From Arenicellales bacterium (GTDB lineage Bacteria; Pseudomonadota; Gammaproteobacteria; BMS3Bbin11): DNA of 55,635 nucleotides. The translations under genes were made by a program, and so were the position numbers. A model generated the notes under the pieces. That model ran no database searches and was not told the origin of the DNA. It worked only from the letters and a program-made list of their open reading frames with translations. Positions 8,815-19,039 of this stretch are shown in pieces. The stretch is taken from positions 71,245 through 126,879 of the forward strand of contig JARFQE010000029.1 of the NCBI GenBank assembly GCA_029287915.1, given 5' to 3'. Positions within the stretch are counted from its first letter, which is position 1. The number at the start of each line of letters is the position of its first letter.

Positions 8815-9207
8815 ATGATGAGTAATGTACCGCAGGAATTAAAGTATACCCAGTCACATGAATGGGTACTGGCTAGCGAAGATGGACAGGCCACCATAGG
8901 CATCACCGACCATGCACAGGAATTACTTGGTGATATGGTTTTTATAGAATTACCGGAAATGGATCGTGAACTGGATGCCGGTGAGGAATGTTCTGTGGTT
9001 GAATCGGTAAAAGCGGCTTCTGATGTCTATTCCCCCGTCGCTGGCACAGTTATCGCAGTCAATGAAAGACTTGCTGACGCACCTGAACTCATTAATGAAG
9101 ACCCTTATGGCGATGGATGGATGTTTCGCCTGCAAATTTCAGATACCAGTCAGCTTGACGATTTGCTGGATGCTACTGCCTATGAAGAGCTTGAGTCTGA
9201 AGAGTAA
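8815..9207 (+). CDS. gcvH: Glycine cleavage H-protein
   Basis: This lipoyl carrier protein has 130 residues and shuttles the aminomethyl group among P-, T- and L-proteins. The lipoylation site is Lys66 in VESVKAASD. The fold-defining TQSHEWVL (near residue 12) and [12 protein letters not shown] are present. AAGGAG lies 7 nt before the first of two successive ATG codons (8815 and 8818); either could be used. An 18-bp gap separates it from gcvT, consistent with one operon. Confidence 0.96.
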   Translation: MMSNVPQELKYTQSHEWVLASEDGQATIGITDHAQELLGDMVFIELPEMDRELDAGEECSVVESVKAASDVYSPVAGTVIAVNERLADAPELINEDPYGDGWMFRLQISDTSQLDDLLDATAYEELESEE

Positions 9208-9235
9208 ACCTGGAAACTAAAGATGATTTTCTGAT

Positions 9236-10609
9236 ATGTCTTTTATACCTCATACCGAAGATGAAATTCGTCAAATGCTTAATGCGATTGGCGTCGATCG
9301 TATTGATGAACTGTTCGATGAGATTCCGGCAGAGTTGATCAACGAAAAGCTGGACTATGTTCCTGCAGCCATGAATGAAGCGGGTATTCGCAGATTATCA
9401 AGGCAGCGCGCAGAGAACGATGGCCATCATATTAATTTTATTGGTGCCGGTGCCTATGAGCATCATATTCCTGCTGCTGTCTGGCAGATCGCTACCCGCG
9501 GTGAATTTTATTCTGCCTATACGCCTTACCAGGCTGAAGCCAGTCAGGGTACGCTGCAGTTACTATATGAATATCAGTCAATGATGGCATCACTGACCGG
9601 GATGGAAGTCTCTAATGCCAGTCTTTATGAAGGAGCCAGTGCTCTTGCTGAAGCAGTCCTGATGGCAGTTCGTGCACAGCGAGAAAAACAACGGATTCTG
9701 ATGCCCGAGACTATTCATCCAGGCTATCGTGAGACAACAGAAACAATAGTAAAAAACCAGGGTATAGTACTGAGCAGTATTTCCTACTCAGGCATTACTG
9801 GAACCATAGACCTTGAGCAGCTTGGTAAAGAAATTACCGATGATGTGGCTGCACTGGTGATCCCGCAACCGAATTATTTTGGTGCCCTGGAAGCTGTTGA
9901 TGAACTGACCAACCTGGCACATGAGCGAGGTTGCCTGGTTATTGCGGTCGTTAACCCAGTGTCGCTGGCGATATTGAAAGCACCGGGTGAATGGGGTGAC
10001 AAGGGCGCAGATATCGTAGTCGGTGAAGGGCAACCTCTGGGTATACCATTATCATCGGGTGGGCCGTATTTTGGCTTCATGTGCTGTACCCAGAAACTGA
10101 TTAGACAAATGCCAGGGCGTCTGATTGGGCGCACTGTGGATGCAGATGGAAAACAGGGCTTTGCTCTGACCTTACAGGCCAGAGAGCAGCATATAAGGCG
10201 TTCCAAGGCGACATCAAATATTTGTACCAACCAGGGCCTGATGGTTACAGCGGCTACCCTCTATATGTCCTTGATGGGGCCCGCTGGTATAGAACAGGTA
10301 GCGAAAGCTTCACATGCCAATACACGATTACTGGTAGAAAAACTGACTGCAATTGATGGTGTCGATGTTGTCTTCAATAGCCCCTTCTTTCATGAATGTG
10401 TACTGCGAATCAATGCCCCTATGGAGGATCTCATACCGGCGATGACGGTACAGGGTGTTATAGCGGGCAAGGCATTGTTTGCTGATTACGCAGACTTACA
10501 CGATTGTTTGTTAGTTTGCGCGACGGAATTAAGAACAGAAGAAGAGATGGACGTGTATGCAATGCATCTGCAACGCTTTGTTAGCAAGCACCAGCTGGAA
10601 ACTCCCTGA
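9236..10609 (+). CDS. gcvPA: Glycine dehydrogenase (decarboxylating) subunit 1
   Basis: This is the alpha half of the two-subunit P-protein, 457 residues, the usual length for GcvPA. It starts with [13 protein letters not shown] and contains [16 protein letters not shown] near residue 70, a family hallmark, and [19 protein letters not shown]. It lacks the PLP lysine, which lies in the partner subunit. The heterotetramer decarboxylates glycine and loads the aminomethyl group on GcvH. E. coli has a single fused GcvP, so the split form here differs from that otherwise similar gene order. Confidence 0.95.
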   Translation: MSFIPHTEDEIRQMLNAIGVDRIDELFDEIPAELINEKLDYVPAAMNEAGIRRLSRQRAENDGHHINFIGAGAYEHHIPAAVWQIATRGEFYSAYTPYQAEASQGTLQLLYEYQSMMASLTGMEVSNASLYEGASALAEAVLMAVRAQREKQRILMPETIHPGYRETTETIVKNQGIVLSSISYSGITGTIDLEQLGKEITDDVAALVIPQPNYFGALEAVDELTNLAHERGCLVIAVVNPVSLAILKAPGEWGDKGADIVVGEGQPLGIPLSSGGPYFGFMCCTQKLIRQMPGRLIGRTVDADGKQGFALTLQAREQHIRRSKATSNICTNQGLMVTAATLYMSLMGPAGIEQVAKASHANTRLLVEKLTAIDGVDVVFNSPFFHECVLRINAPMEDLIPAMTVQGVIAGKALFADYADLHDCLLVCATELRTEEEMDVYAMHLQRFVSKHQLETP

Positions 10610-10687
10610 GCGCAGATGATAAAGCAATCTGTGATAACAGGCATCGATAGCAATTATTTTCAAAGCGAAAAATAGATATAAAACATC

Positions 10688-12160
10688 ATGACAAAACTGA
10701 TATTTGAACAATCTACCAGCGGGCGTATCAATAAGGCACAATTTCTGCCAGCAGAGATACCTTTAGATGACATACCTGATGTTTTTCTGCGTAAAACCAG
10801 CCCGATGTTGCCGGAGGTTTCTGAGATGCAGGCGGTCAGGCATTTCACGCGCCTCAGTCAGTTGAATTTTTCAATCGATACGCACTTCTACCCACTGGGT
10901 TCGTGCACGATGAAACATAACCCAAGGATATGCAATGAAGCCGCACTCTATGATGGTTTCAGCGGACGTCACCCTTCTGCACCGGACTCAACAGGGCAGG
11001 GCCTTCTAAGCTGTTTGTTCGATTTGCAGGAGATACTTAAAGACATATCCGGAATGAACGAAGTTAGTCTTGCGCCGATGGCTGGTGCTCAGGGTGAATT
11101 TACTGGCATCGCAATGATTCGGGCTTATCATGATGCCAGGAATGATGACGCGCGTGAGGAGATCCTGGTGCCTGATGCAGCGCACGGTACAAACCCGGCA
11201 ACTGCTGTCATGTGCGGCTACAAAGTTCGTGAAATTCCGACCCTGGACAATGGTGATGTTGATATCGATGCGCTGGCAGCTGTGGTCGGCCCGCGTACTG
11301 CTGGGCTGATGCTGACTAACCCGTCGACTCTTGGGGTGTTTGAAAGGCAAATCAGGGAAATTGCCACGCTGGTTCACGACGCGGGTGGACTGCTTTATTA
11401 CGATGGCGCCAATATGAATGCCATTCTTGGTAAGGTAAAACCGGGAGAAATGGGTTTCGATGTCATCCATCTTAATCTGCACAAAACATTTTCTACCCCG
11501 CATGGCGGTGGTGGTCCGGGGGCAGGACCTGTTGGTGTCAGTGAACGCCTAATTCCCTTCCTGCCGGTACCAAGGATTGTCGAATCATCGGGTCAGTTTA
11601 CTGTGCTTGATAAGAAAGATTGTCCGCAGAGTATTGGGCGTCTATCGTGTTTTATGGGAAATGCCGGTATTCTTTTACGTGCCTGGATTTATGCACGCCT
11701 GCTGGGGCGGGATGGAATGAAGCGTGTTGCTGATTTTGCCACCCTGAATGCGAATTATTTGAAAGCAAAACTTGAACAGGCTGGTTTCGAGATGGCCTAC
11801 AAAAATCGTCGGGCAACGCATGAATTTATCCTCACCCTGAAAAAGGAGAAGGCTGAAACCGGTGTCACTGCCATGGACTTTGCCAAGCGGCTGCTGGATA
11901 AAGGCTATCATGCGCCAACAACCTATTTCCCATTGCTGGTACCTGAGTGTTTTCTTATTGAGCCAACCGAAACTGAAAGTCTGGAAGAGCTGGATGGCTT
12001 TATCGGAGCGATGCAGGAAATCAGCAAGGAGGCTGCAGAACAGCCTGATTTGGTCAAGTCGGCACCCCATAATTTACCTATCAGGAGACTGGATGATGTC
12101 CGTGCTGCACGGCAGCTTGATGTCGTCTGGAAAAATGATTTGGGTGATTCAAAAAAATAA
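10688..12160 (+). CDS. gcvPB: Glycine dehydrogenase (decarboxylating) subunit 2
   Basis: This is the PLP-carrying beta half of the P-protein, 490 residues. The PLP lysine is Lys266 in [20 protein letters not shown]. Other hallmarks are [14 protein letters not shown] near residue 68 and [13 protein letters not shown] near 162. With GcvPA it catalyses the decarboxylation step of glycine cleavage. The 78-bp gap after gcvPA contains no terminator. No gcv lipoamide dehydrogenase gene is adjacent; the L-protein is normally shared with 2-oxoacid dehydrogenases and encoded elsewhere. Confidence 0.96.
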   Translation: MTKLIFEQSTSGRINKAQFLPAEIPLDDIPDVFLRKTSPMLPEVSEMQAVRHFTRLSQLNFSIDTHFYPLGSCTMKHNPRICNEAALYDGFSGRHPSAPDSTGQGLLSCLFDLQEILKDISGMNEVSLAPMAGAQGEFTGIAMIRAYHDARNDDAREEILVPDAAHGTNPATAVMCGYKVREIPTLDNGDVDIDALAAVVGPRTAGLMLTNPSTLGVFERQIREIATLVHDAGGLLYYDGANMNAILGKVKPGEMGFDVIHLNLHKTFSTPHGGGGPGAGPVGVSERLIPFLPVPRIVESSGQFTVLDKKDCPQSIGRLSCFMGNAGILLRAWIYARLLGRDGMKRVADFATLNANYLKAKLEQAGFEMAYKNRRATHEFILTLKKEKAETGVTAMDFAKRLLDKGYHAPTTYFPLLVPECFLIEPTETESLEELDGFIGAMQEISKEAAEQPDLVKSAPHNLPIRRLDDVRAARQLDVVWKNDLGDSKK

Positions 12161-12281
12161 TATTCTACGTCTATAGGGATATACTTTAAGCGGTGGAAGT
12201 TTCTGGTCTTAAGTTCTGCTTTTCAGATATGTTCGTTTCCTTTCAGAATAAAAACATCTTAATTTATAGTGGATAAATAAA

Positions 12282-13217
12282 ATGACAGCATTAATCTGTG
12301 GTTCGATGGCCTTTGATACAATTATGGTATTCGAGGACCGCTTTAAAAATCATATTCTTCCCGATCAGGTTCACATCCTGAACGTTTCATTTCTGGTACC
12401 CAGTTTGCGCCGCGAATTTGGTGGTTGTGCAGGCAATATTGCCTATAACCTGAAGTTGCTCGGAGGTGATGGTAGGCCGATGGCCACAGTCGGCATAGAT
12501 TTCGCTCCCTATGCTGACTGGATGGACAAGACAGGGGTCAGTCGACAGTCTCTTCAGGAACTTGCAGATGATTATACGGCACAGGCCTACATAACTACTG
12601 ACCAGGATGATAACCAGATAACTGCATTTCATCCCGGCGCTATGAACCAGTCCCATCTTAACAAGGTATCTAGTGAAGCGGATGTTAGCATTGGTATCGT
12701 CTCGCCGGATGGTCGTCAGGGTATGATCGAACATGCTGAGCAGTTTGCTGAAGCCAGCATTCCGTTTATTTTCGATCCAGGCCAGGGTATGCCAATGTTT
12801 GATGGTGATGAATTGAATCAATTCCTTAAGCAGGCAACATGGCTGACACTGAATGATTATGAATTTCAGCTATTTTCAGAGCGAACAGGAAAAAGTGCCA
12901 GGGAAATTGCTCGTGAAGTAGATGCTTTAGTGGTAACTCGCGGTGCAGAGGGTTCAATTATCTATGCTAATAATAAGGAAATAAGTATTCCGGTGGCAAA
13001 GATTGATAGTATTAAAGATCCAACTGGTTGTGGAGATGCCTATCGATCAGGTCTGCTTTATGGCCTGATGAATAATATGGACTGGGAAACCACAGGCCGT
13101 CTGGCCGCAACAATGGGAGCCTGTAAGATCGAAGTCAATGGTACACAAAACCATACGCCTGCACGAGACGAGATCAACAGACGTTTTCAGGAAAATTTCG
13201 ACTACAAACCCTGGTAG
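12282..13217 (+). CDS. PfkB-family kinase (adenosine kinase-like)
   Basis: This soluble 311-residue ribokinase-fold enzyme carries the family N-terminal glycine motif (FGGCAGNIAYNLKLLGG, about residues 46-62) and the C-terminal DPTGCGDAYRSGL (residues 246-258), with Asp252 as the catalytic base. Relatives in proteobacteria are annotated as carbohydrate or adenosine kinases. The anion-hole motif is DPTGCGDAY rather than the usual DTxGAGDxF, as in adenosine kinase-like members. Substrate cannot be set from sequence. It lies 121 bp after gcvPB on the same strand and may have its own promoter; adenosine salvage would fit the methyl and one-carbon setting, but that is inference. Confidence 0.85.
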   Translation: MTALICGSMAFDTIMVFEDRFKNHILPDQVHILNVSFLVPSLRREFGGCAGNIAYNLKLLGGDGRPMATVGIDFAPYADWMDKTGVSRQSLQELADDYTAQAYITTDQDDNQITAFHPGAMNQSHLNKVSSEADVSIGIVSPDGRQGMIEHAEQFAEASIPFIFDPGQGMPMFDGDELNQFLKQATWLTLNDYEFQLFSERTGKSAREIAREVDALVVTRGAEGSIIYANNKEISIPVAKIDSIKDPTGCGDAYRSGLLYGLMNNMDWETTGRLAATMGACKIEVNGTQNHTPARDEINRRFQENFDYKPW

Positions 13218-13446
13218 CACTAGTAAAGGATACAAGAAAAGGAGAAAGTGCTTCTACAGATCTGATTTTTTATCCTCAATGTGAGATATGAAAAATTAAT
13301 TGATGCGACTGGAAGGTCAATTTCTATCTTTCTCCCTAATAATATTATATAATTGAATGCTTATATTATAATTCCGGTAAGTTTCACATATTCGTTGTAG
13401 CAGCGAACACGGATTTTGGATTAAATTTTCAAGCGGAGTGTCAGAG

Positions 13447-14508
13447 ATGGCTGATGAAGACAAGATTGTAGTAGATAATGCAGCTGGTGGTGCTTCAGAA
13501 AAAAGCACCAAAAAGAAAACTGTAAAAAAAGCAGCAAAAAAGGCTGTTAAGAAAAAGGCTGTAAAGAAAAAGACTGTCAAGAAAAAGGCTGTCAAGAAAA
13601 AGGCTGTAAAGTCAACTGCTTCTGCAATGCAGGGTAGTGCTGCCACCAATAGCAACGGACAGAAAGAAAAAGCAAAAATTCGACTTAAAGATGATGCCGC
13701 TAAAGCAGAAAAAGCACAGAAGGCTACTACATCAAACGCAGCGACATCAAATATAGTAAAACCACCTGTTAAACAGAAAAAGGACAGCCTTGGTTTACTG
13801 TCAACTCTATCAATTGCTCTGCTTGTAATTGTTGGTATCTGGACAGTCGTATCCTATATGTCTGATGATGAAGTGACGACAGAGCTAAAGACAGAGGTCC
13901 CTGCTGAAGCTGCTCCTGAAACAGTACCCGTTGCTCCAGCATCCGTCCCTGCTGTGACTGTCCCCGCGCAGATGCCTGTGCCTGTGCAGACTGAGAAAAT
14001 TGTTGCTGAACAACCAGCCACTGAGTCCAAGCCTGAAGGCGCAGCGGATGCTGCCCTGGAGACTTCTGCAGCTGAGACAGATGTTAACGAAAAAACAGCG
14101 CCGGCAGAAAAATCTGAAACAGCTGGGGAGACCAAAAACTTTTTTGAATCCATCTTCGGACGGAAGGACGAACCATCTGACGAAACCAGCGAAGCCGCAC
14201 GATCTGAAAAAGCTAGTGAAGCGCTAACAGAAGAAACACCTGCTTCAGCACCTTCAGCATCAGTAACTGACCCAAGACCCATGCGTCAGCCATATGACCA
14301 GCCTGCTCCGTGGGGTGCACCACCGGGTTATGGACGTCCGCCTTTTGGCCAGCCAATGCAGCCAGCACCATGGGGGGCGCCGCAGGACTTTGGACCTGCA
14401 GAAGATTTTGGGCCACCCCCCGGTTACTATGAAGGCATGCCACAATCTGGCCCAATGCCACCGATACCAGCAATGCCTCCAATGCCGGAATATGGAACTG
14501 ATTGGTAA
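13447..14508 (+). CDS. Lysine-repeat, membrane-anchored, proline-rich protein of unknown function
   Basis: I do not recognise a family. The 353-residue product has four parts: an acidic start (residues 1-12), a histone H1-like lysine repeat (about 22-55, five KKKAV/T-type pentapeptides), a single membrane segment (about 115-137, LGLLSTLSIALLVIVG), and a long Ala/Glu/Pro-rich region ending in a proline-, glycine- and aromatic-rich tail with two PAPWGAP units. With no signal peptide, the positive N-terminus is predicted to stay in the cytoplasm and the proline-rich tail to be periplasmic. The lysine block could bind DNA or another polyanion; this is inference. ATG 13447 is chosen because GGAG lies 8 nt upstream; an in-frame GTG at 13438 overlaps that site. 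A terminator follows. Confidence 0.8.
   Translation: MADEDKIVVDNAAGGASEKSTKKKTVKKAAKKAVKKKAVKKKTVKKKAVKKKAVKSTASAMQGSAATNSNGQKEKAKIRLKDDAAKAEKAQKATTSNAATSNIVKPPVKQKKDSLGLLSTLSIALLVIVGIWTVVSYMSDDEVTTELKTEVPAEAAPETVPVAPASVPAVTVPAQMPVPVQTEKIVAEQPATESKPEGAADAALETSAAETDVNEKTAPAEKSETAGETKNFFESIFGRKDEPSDETSEAARSEKASEALTEETPASAPSASVTDPRPMRQPYDQPAPWGAPPGYGRPPFGQPMQPAPWGAPQDFGPAEDFGPPPGYYEGMPQSGPMPPIPAMPPMPEYGTDW
13537..13611 (+). repeat. Five tandem 15-bp units coding for KKAVK/KKTVK
   Basis: Five 15-bp units follow one another without gaps, with consensus AAAAAGGCTGTNAAG. They differ only in a few positions (one unit has GACTGT). Their near-identity suggests recent slippage or unequal recombination, so copy number may vary between strains. 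Confidence 0.9.
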
Positions 14509-14565
14509 GTATCTGTAATAATTAAATAGGAAATTGCTGTCAGTCTGAAGCTGATACATTTGAAA

Positions 14566-14589
14566 GGCCGCGAATATCGCGGCCTTTTT
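14566..14589 (+). terminator. Rho-independent terminator after the lysine-repeat gene
   Basis: A perfect 7-bp stem, GGCCGCG / CGCGGCC with loop AATAT, is followed by TTTTT. It separates the lysine-repeat gene from the MATE gene. Confidence 0.9.
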
Positions 14590-14657
14590 GTTTTCCTGAA
14601 TCATAGCTTCCTGATTTAATATTCTTTTCCGGGCAGTCATAGAATAGCTAGGACGCA

Positions 14658-15995
14658 ATGTTAGAAAATAAAACCGCGCTTATAAGAGAATACGGTCACC
14701 TGGTAAGGTTGTCACTGCCGATCACAATTGGACAGGTTGCACTTGTTGCTACCGGTTTTGTCGATACTATTATGGCTGGTCGTATCAGTCCACTCGCTTT
14801 AGCTGCTATCGCTGTTGGTGCAAATCTATGGATACCTGTTTATCTATTTTGCGTTGGCTTGATGATGGCAGTATCCAGCATGGTGTCTCATTATTATGGT
14901 GCAGGGCAATTTGCGCCAATCCGCGATCTGATCAAACAGTCACTGCTGGTATCAGTTGTACTGGGTTTGCTAGGCCTGTATGCAGTTCGTTTACTGTCCG
15001 AGGTGATGCTATGGATTGGAATCGATAGCAGGATAGTGCCGGTGGCAACGGAGTATCTATTCGCCGTTTCATGGGGAATCCCCGCTATTTGTGCATACCT
15101 TGTGCTGCGTTTTGTTAGTGAGGGTATTGGGTATACCCGACCAATGATGGTTATTCAGATTGTTGGTCTGATTCTGAATGCCCTGCTGAATTATATATTT
15201 ATGTTCGGCAAGCTGGGCCTGCCTGCAATGGGTGCAGTGGGTGCTGGATGGGCAACTGCCACAGTGATGTGGATCAATCTATTTATGTTGGTGTTTTATA
15301 TCCTCACCCACCACCGATATGCAGATATCTGGCAATCTTCGAAGCAAAAAGTCGACTGGTCGCGCATGACAGAGATGTTACGGCTCGGTCTGCCAATTGC
15401 CCTGACTCTAGTAAGTGAAGTCGGGATGTTCTCTGCTGTCGCGCTATTAATGGGAAGCCTCGGGGTAATCGAGGTTGCTGCGCATCAGGTCGCGATCAAT
15501 TTTGCCGGCATGATGTTCATGATTCCTCTTGGTATTTCGGCTGCAACGACTATTCGGGTTGGGCATGCACTTGGCGAGCAGCAAGTAACCGAGGCACGCT
15601 TCCGTGGTATGGCCGGTATCAGCCTTGCCGGTATGTGCATGTTTGGTACTGCCAGCATCATGCTGATGTTTCCAGAATTGATCGTCTCAATATATACAAC
15701 AGACGTTGATGTGGGGCGCATGGCTGTCGGCCTGTTGTTGATGGCAGCCCTCTTCCAGTTGTCCGATGGAATACAGGTGTCAGCAGCTGGAGCGTTGAGA
15801 GGCATGAAGGACACGTTGTATCCGATGCTCGTCAGTGTCATGGTTTACTGGTTCTTTGGTCTGCCTGTTTCCTACTATCTTGGAATTCGACAGGAATTTG
15901 GGCCGCAGGGCTTGTGGATGGGTTTAGTTGCCAGCCTGACCTTTGCCGCGGCATGGCTGGTGTCACGTTTTCAGCGTATCAGCAGGCCTGTCTGA
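14658..15995 (+). CDS. MATE-family efflux transporter (NorM-like)
   Basis: This 445-residue inner-membrane protein has about 12 hydrophobic segments in two similar halves, each starting with a MATE signature: LSLPITIGQVALVATGFVDT near residue 18 and LGLPIALTLVSEVGMF near 243. MATE proteins export cationic drugs, dyes or metabolites in exchange for Na+ or H+. Substrate is not predictable. The ATG lies about 70 bp after a terminator. The gene is convergent with the DUF255 gene, with 67 bp between them. Confidence 0.93.
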   Translation: MLENKTALIREYGHLVRLSLPITIGQVALVATGFVDTIMAGRISPLALAAIAVGANLWIPVYLFCVGLMMAVSSMVSHYYGAGQFAPIRDLIKQSLLVSVVLGLLGLYAVRLLSEVMLWIGIDSRIVPVATEYLFAVSWGIPAICAYLVLRFVSEGIGYTRPMMVIQIVGLILNALLNYIFMFGKLGLPAMGAVGAGWATATVMWINLFMLVFYILTHHRYADIWQSSKQKVDWSRMTEMLRLGLPIALTLVSEVGMFSAVALLMGSLGVIEVAAHQVAINFAGMMFMIPLGISAATTIRVGHALGEQQVTEARFRGMAGISLAGMCMFGTASIMLMFPELIVSIYTTDVDVGRMAVGLLLMAALFQLSDGIQVSAAGALRGMKDTLYPMLVSVMVYWFFGLPVSYYLGIRQEFGPQGLWMGLVASLTFAAAWLVSRFQRISRPV

Positions 15996-16062
15996 TTAGA
16001 TCGAGCCATTTATCAGTTCAGATAACGTCCCTGCCTCGTTCTGGTTTGTTATCTCTGGCAGT

Positions 16063-18120
16063 TTATTGCTCAATATAGTCACGAAACTCATCTATATCTG
16101 TAATAGCAGGATGGCAGGCCGTTCCACGGCAGGGATAAGCGATTACACCGTCATCGGGAGCTACTTTTGATGCCAGAAATGCAGGCAGATCTTCAGCATC
16201 AGCTGGAATGGCGAGGACTATCAGGTTGGGTCGGATGTATTGTCTTGCCAGGCCCCGCCAGCGTTCCAGCTTACTTGCTTCGCCACGCAGGATGACTATT
16301 TCCGGTGGGTAGAAAAACGATTCAAGCGCAGACAGCAGGCTGCCATGACCAATGGGATAGTTATTGATATCTTGCCACATAGCACGCAATGTTTTTTCAG
16401 CAGCATCCAGATATCTCTGTTCACCGACAAGGTGCCCCAATTGTATTAATAGTTGAGCAGCAATTCCGTTGCCCGAAGGAATGGCATCATCAGAACCGGG
16501 CTTTATTCGGCTAAGTAAATGTTCATGATCATCTGATGTGAAAAAGAAACCACCGTTTTCACTGTCTTCAAAGTGCTCAAGTACACTTTCTAATAGTTGC
16601 ATCAGCATTTGCATGTCATCAGCCGACCAGCGAACCTTCAATAATTCAAATATGCCAGTGGCTAATAACACGTAGTCATCGAGATAGGCATTCAACTGAC
16701 TTTTACCTTCTCGTGCAGTTGCCTTGAGACGTTTACCATCCCATAAATGGTTACGAATAAATGTCAGTGATTGTTCCGCCGACTGGATATATTCGATCTT
16801 TCCGAGGACATCTGCAGCCTGAGCCATGGCAGCAATCATCATGCCGTTCCATGACGTAAGTATTTTATCATCAAGTCCAGGGCGGATACGCTTTGAGCGA
16901 CTATCGTGTAGCAGTTCAAGCGACTGTCGAATCTCTGCGCCGGCTGTTTCTTCATCGAGCCCATAGTCTTCTGCTATGGACCGGATAGATTTTTTTGCAT
17001 GCAGATGCCAGCTGCCCTCGAAGTTTGGTTTGCCCCGCAGGCCATAGCGTGACTGCAGTAGCTTCCATTGCAGGGGACTAACAAGACCTTGTATTTCTTC
17101 AGTTTGCCAGACATAGAAACGCCCCTCCTGTGCTTCCGAATCGGCATCCAGACTGGAGAAGAAGCCACCATCGGTGGACTGCATTTCCCGGCACACCCAG
17201 GCGCAGGTCTGGTCAGCTACTTCATTCATTTGAGTCTCACCGCAGACTCTTGCAGCATCAAGATATAATGGGATCAGCTGCGCATTGTCATAGAGCATTT
17301 TTTCGAAATGCGGGATCATCCAGAACACATCAGTAGAGTAACGATAGAAACCACCTCCAACGTGATCATTTAGTCCGCCTTCAGACATTTTGTCTAGTGT
17401 GAATCGGCACATTTCCAGTAATTGCGAGGCTGTGTTTTCATCGTCACAAAAATAAGCATATCGAATACAGCGTTCCAGCTTAGTCGGGTGTGGGAACTTC
17501 GGCGCACCGCCAAAGCCTCCATGTACGCTATCAAAACTGTCTTGCAGGGCTATGGCGGCTCGCTCGATTGGCTCAGGCGTTAATAATATTGCTTTGCTGG
17601 CGATCTTGTTCCCTGTCATACCATCAAAAGCAGCCTTTATTTGTTGATTTTGCTGGCGCAGCTGCGTTCGGTGGCTCTTAAAATGTTCGATAATACGCTC
17701 CAGGATGATCTTGAATGGCGGCATGCCGTAGCGGTCATCAGGAGGGAAATAGGTGCCTGCAAAAAATGGTGTGTGGTCCTCGGGACTGAGAAATATATTT
17801 AACGGCCAGCCACCGGGTTTCTGGTTCAGCATCTGATATGCCGTTTGATATATCTTGTCAAGATCCGGGCGTTCTTCACGATCCACCTTGATGCAGACGA
17901 AATGGCGATTCATGATGTCAGCTGTAGCCTGGTCTTCAAAAGACTCATGCTCCATGACATGGCACCAGTGACAGGCAGCATACCCTATGGAAAGCAGTAT
18001 TGGCTTATCTTCTTTTACCGCCAGTTCAAGTGCTACAGGAGTCCATGGGTACCAGTTAACTGGATTTTGCGCGTGCTGCAGCAAATAGGGACTAGTTTCG
18101 TTTATCAGTGAATTTGCCAT
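16063..18120 (-). CDS. DUF255 thioredoxin-fold protein with six-hairpin glycosidase-like domain (YyaL/SSP411 type)
   Basis: This 685-residue protein starts with the family-typical N-terminus ([18 protein letters not shown]). The thioredoxin-like domain (about 1-170) has CHWC at residues 50-53, within [15 protein letters not shown]. The rest resembles the alpha/alpha toroid of six-hairpin glycosidases, with repeats such as [16 protein letters not shown] near residue 200 and [16 protein letters not shown] near 420. Its role in bacteria is unclear; redox function is assumed from the CxxC. ATG at 18120 is preferred over ATG at 18132 because it matches the family start. No neighbour shares its strand, so it is probably monocistronic. 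Confidence 0.9.
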   Translation of the reverse strand: MANSLINETSPYLLQHAQNPVNWYPWTPVALELAVKEDKPILLSIGYAACHWCHVMEHESFEDQATADIMNRHFVCIKVDREERPDLDKIYQTAYQMLNQKPGGWPLNIFLSPEDHTPFFAGTYFPPDDRYGMPPFKIILERIIEHFKSHRTQLRQQNQQIKAAFDGMTGNKIASKAILLTPEPIERAAIALQDSFDSVHGGFGGAPKFPHPTKLERCIRYAYFCDDENTASQLLEMCRFTLDKMSEGGLNDHVGGGFYRYSTDVFWMIPHFEKMLYDNAQLIPLYLDAARVCGETQMNEVADQTCAWVCREMQSTDGGFFSSLDADSEAQEGRFYVWQTEEIQGLVSPLQWKLLQSRYGLRGKPNFEGSWHLHAKKSIRSIAEDYGLDEETAGAEIRQSLELLHDSRSKRIRPGLDDKILTSWNGMMIAAMAQAADVLGKIEYIQSAEQSLTFIRNHLWDGKRLKATAREGKSQLNAYLDDYVLLATGIFELLKVRWSADDMQMLMQLLESVLEHFEDSENGGFFFTSDDHEHLLSRIKPGSDDAIPSGNGIAAQLLIQLGHLVGEQRYLDAAEKTLRAMWQDINNYPIGHGSLLSALESFFYPPEIVILRGEASKLERWRGLARQYIRPNLIVLAIPADAEDLPAFLASKVAPDDGVIAYPCRGTACHPAITDIDEFRDYIEQ

Positions 18121-18253
18121 GCTGTTGAGCATGACTTTTTTCTATAGTACTAACAAGACAGGGAGAGTAGGGGAATTGGTACGATCTGGATTACCAGTCC
18201 TTATCTTGCAGTATTGATTCGTCGTAAATGATGTTTATCATGCATTCGGTATT

Positions 18254-18472
18254 CTATTTCCTGTCGTTTTCATTACCGTGATGCTTGGCGTTTTTGCTGA
18301 AGGTGGGTGCTAAAGCAAGGTAGACGACCAGCATGATCGTCATTATCAGATTATGTGCTAAATCAAACTCGTGGCTGTGGATAAAGGATAGCTGTATCAA
18401 AAGGTTTGTCAGCACTCTGGCAAAGAGTAGTGACACAGCACAGAAAAATATAGCAAACAGGAGTCCTCGCAT
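18254..18472 (-). CDS. Putative small two-helix membrane protein
   Basis: This 72-codon frame has two hydrophobic stretches (about residues 3-27 and 43-58) separated by a polar loop with HSHEFDLAHN, and a charged tail (KNAKHHGNENDRK). The pattern is plausible for a small inner-membrane protein, but no clear ribosome site precedes the ATG and I do not recognise a family. A competing frame with a good ribosome site starts on the other strand at the same place. It may be real or a coincidence. Confidence 0.35.
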   Translation of the reverse strand: MRGLLFAIFFCAVSLLFARVLTNLLIQLSFIHSHEFDLAHNLIMTIMLVVYLALAPTFSKNAKHHGNENDRK

Positions 18473-18593
18473 GAATTATCGGTACTACAGCCAGAAGATG
18501 GCGGCACTTGTTGTGTATTGCATTATGTTAGTGGGCTTGACGCTGCGCTTTCCAAGTCTATGGAGCGATATTATATCACGCTGCCACCATTAG
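18471..18593 (+). CDS. Putative 40-residue single-span membrane peptide
   Basis: ATG at 18471 is preceded by AGGAG at a spacing of 7 nt. The 40-residue product begins MNYRYYSQKM and has one hydrophobic stretch (ALVVYCIMLVGLTL). Its ATG overlaps, on the opposite strand, the start of the 72-residue frame. Only the ribosome site and the single span support it. Confidence 0.3.
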   Translation: MNYRYYSQKMAALVVYCIMLVGLTLRFPSLWSDIISRCHH

Positions 18594-19039
18594 AAGACTG
18601 CTAAAGTAGCCAGAAAGGGACGCTATTTATCGAAGCCTGTCAGTTAAGCTCCATTGTCTATTTCCTACCATACCGCTGCCGGTACAATCCCGCAAGATAT
18701 TGCATCAGGAAAATCATCCGCCATGTTAGTCGGCCACATCAATGGCCCGACGTAATATCACCCCAGAAGTTAGATCCACCATTTATTGAAGATTCGCTAC
18801 TAGAAGCTAACAGCAAGGACTCGGATAAAGAGCTGGGGGGATACGTGATAAGCTGGCCAGCAATTACTTCATGCATTGCTGCTGGCGGAATGTAATGTCG
18901 TGTAGCGTCATGCCAGTTCTCAATATACCGCATGGGCTGTCGCCAACAGGAGGCGTTTCGCGGATTTAGAAAGAATATTATCCACTAAATTTCATATTTA
19001 GTATTTTTCTCATCTGCGTTTAGGGCGATAATAAAAAAT
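18594..19039. other. Intergenic stretch without a recognised gene
   Basis: About 445 bp before lgt. A minus-strand frame at 18739-18933 is low in complexity (many Ser) and has no convincing ribosome site. An imperfect inverted repeat based on GTCGG/CCGAC lies near 18728-18750. The lgt promoter should lie in the last 100 bp, which are AT-rich. Confidence 0.5.

Noticed and set aside
13854-14282. 142-codon minus-strand frame rich in Ser, Ala and Val
   Set aside because: It is the shadow of the Ala/Glu/Pro-rich region of the lysine-repeat gene; the composition explains the open frame.
14260-14658. 132-codon minus-strand frame
   Set aside because: It runs through the terminator hairpin and the proline-rich tail of the real gene; no ribosome site.
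18739-18933. 64-codon minus-strand frame before lgt
   Set aside because: Low-complexity Ser-rich product, no ribosome site, no motif.
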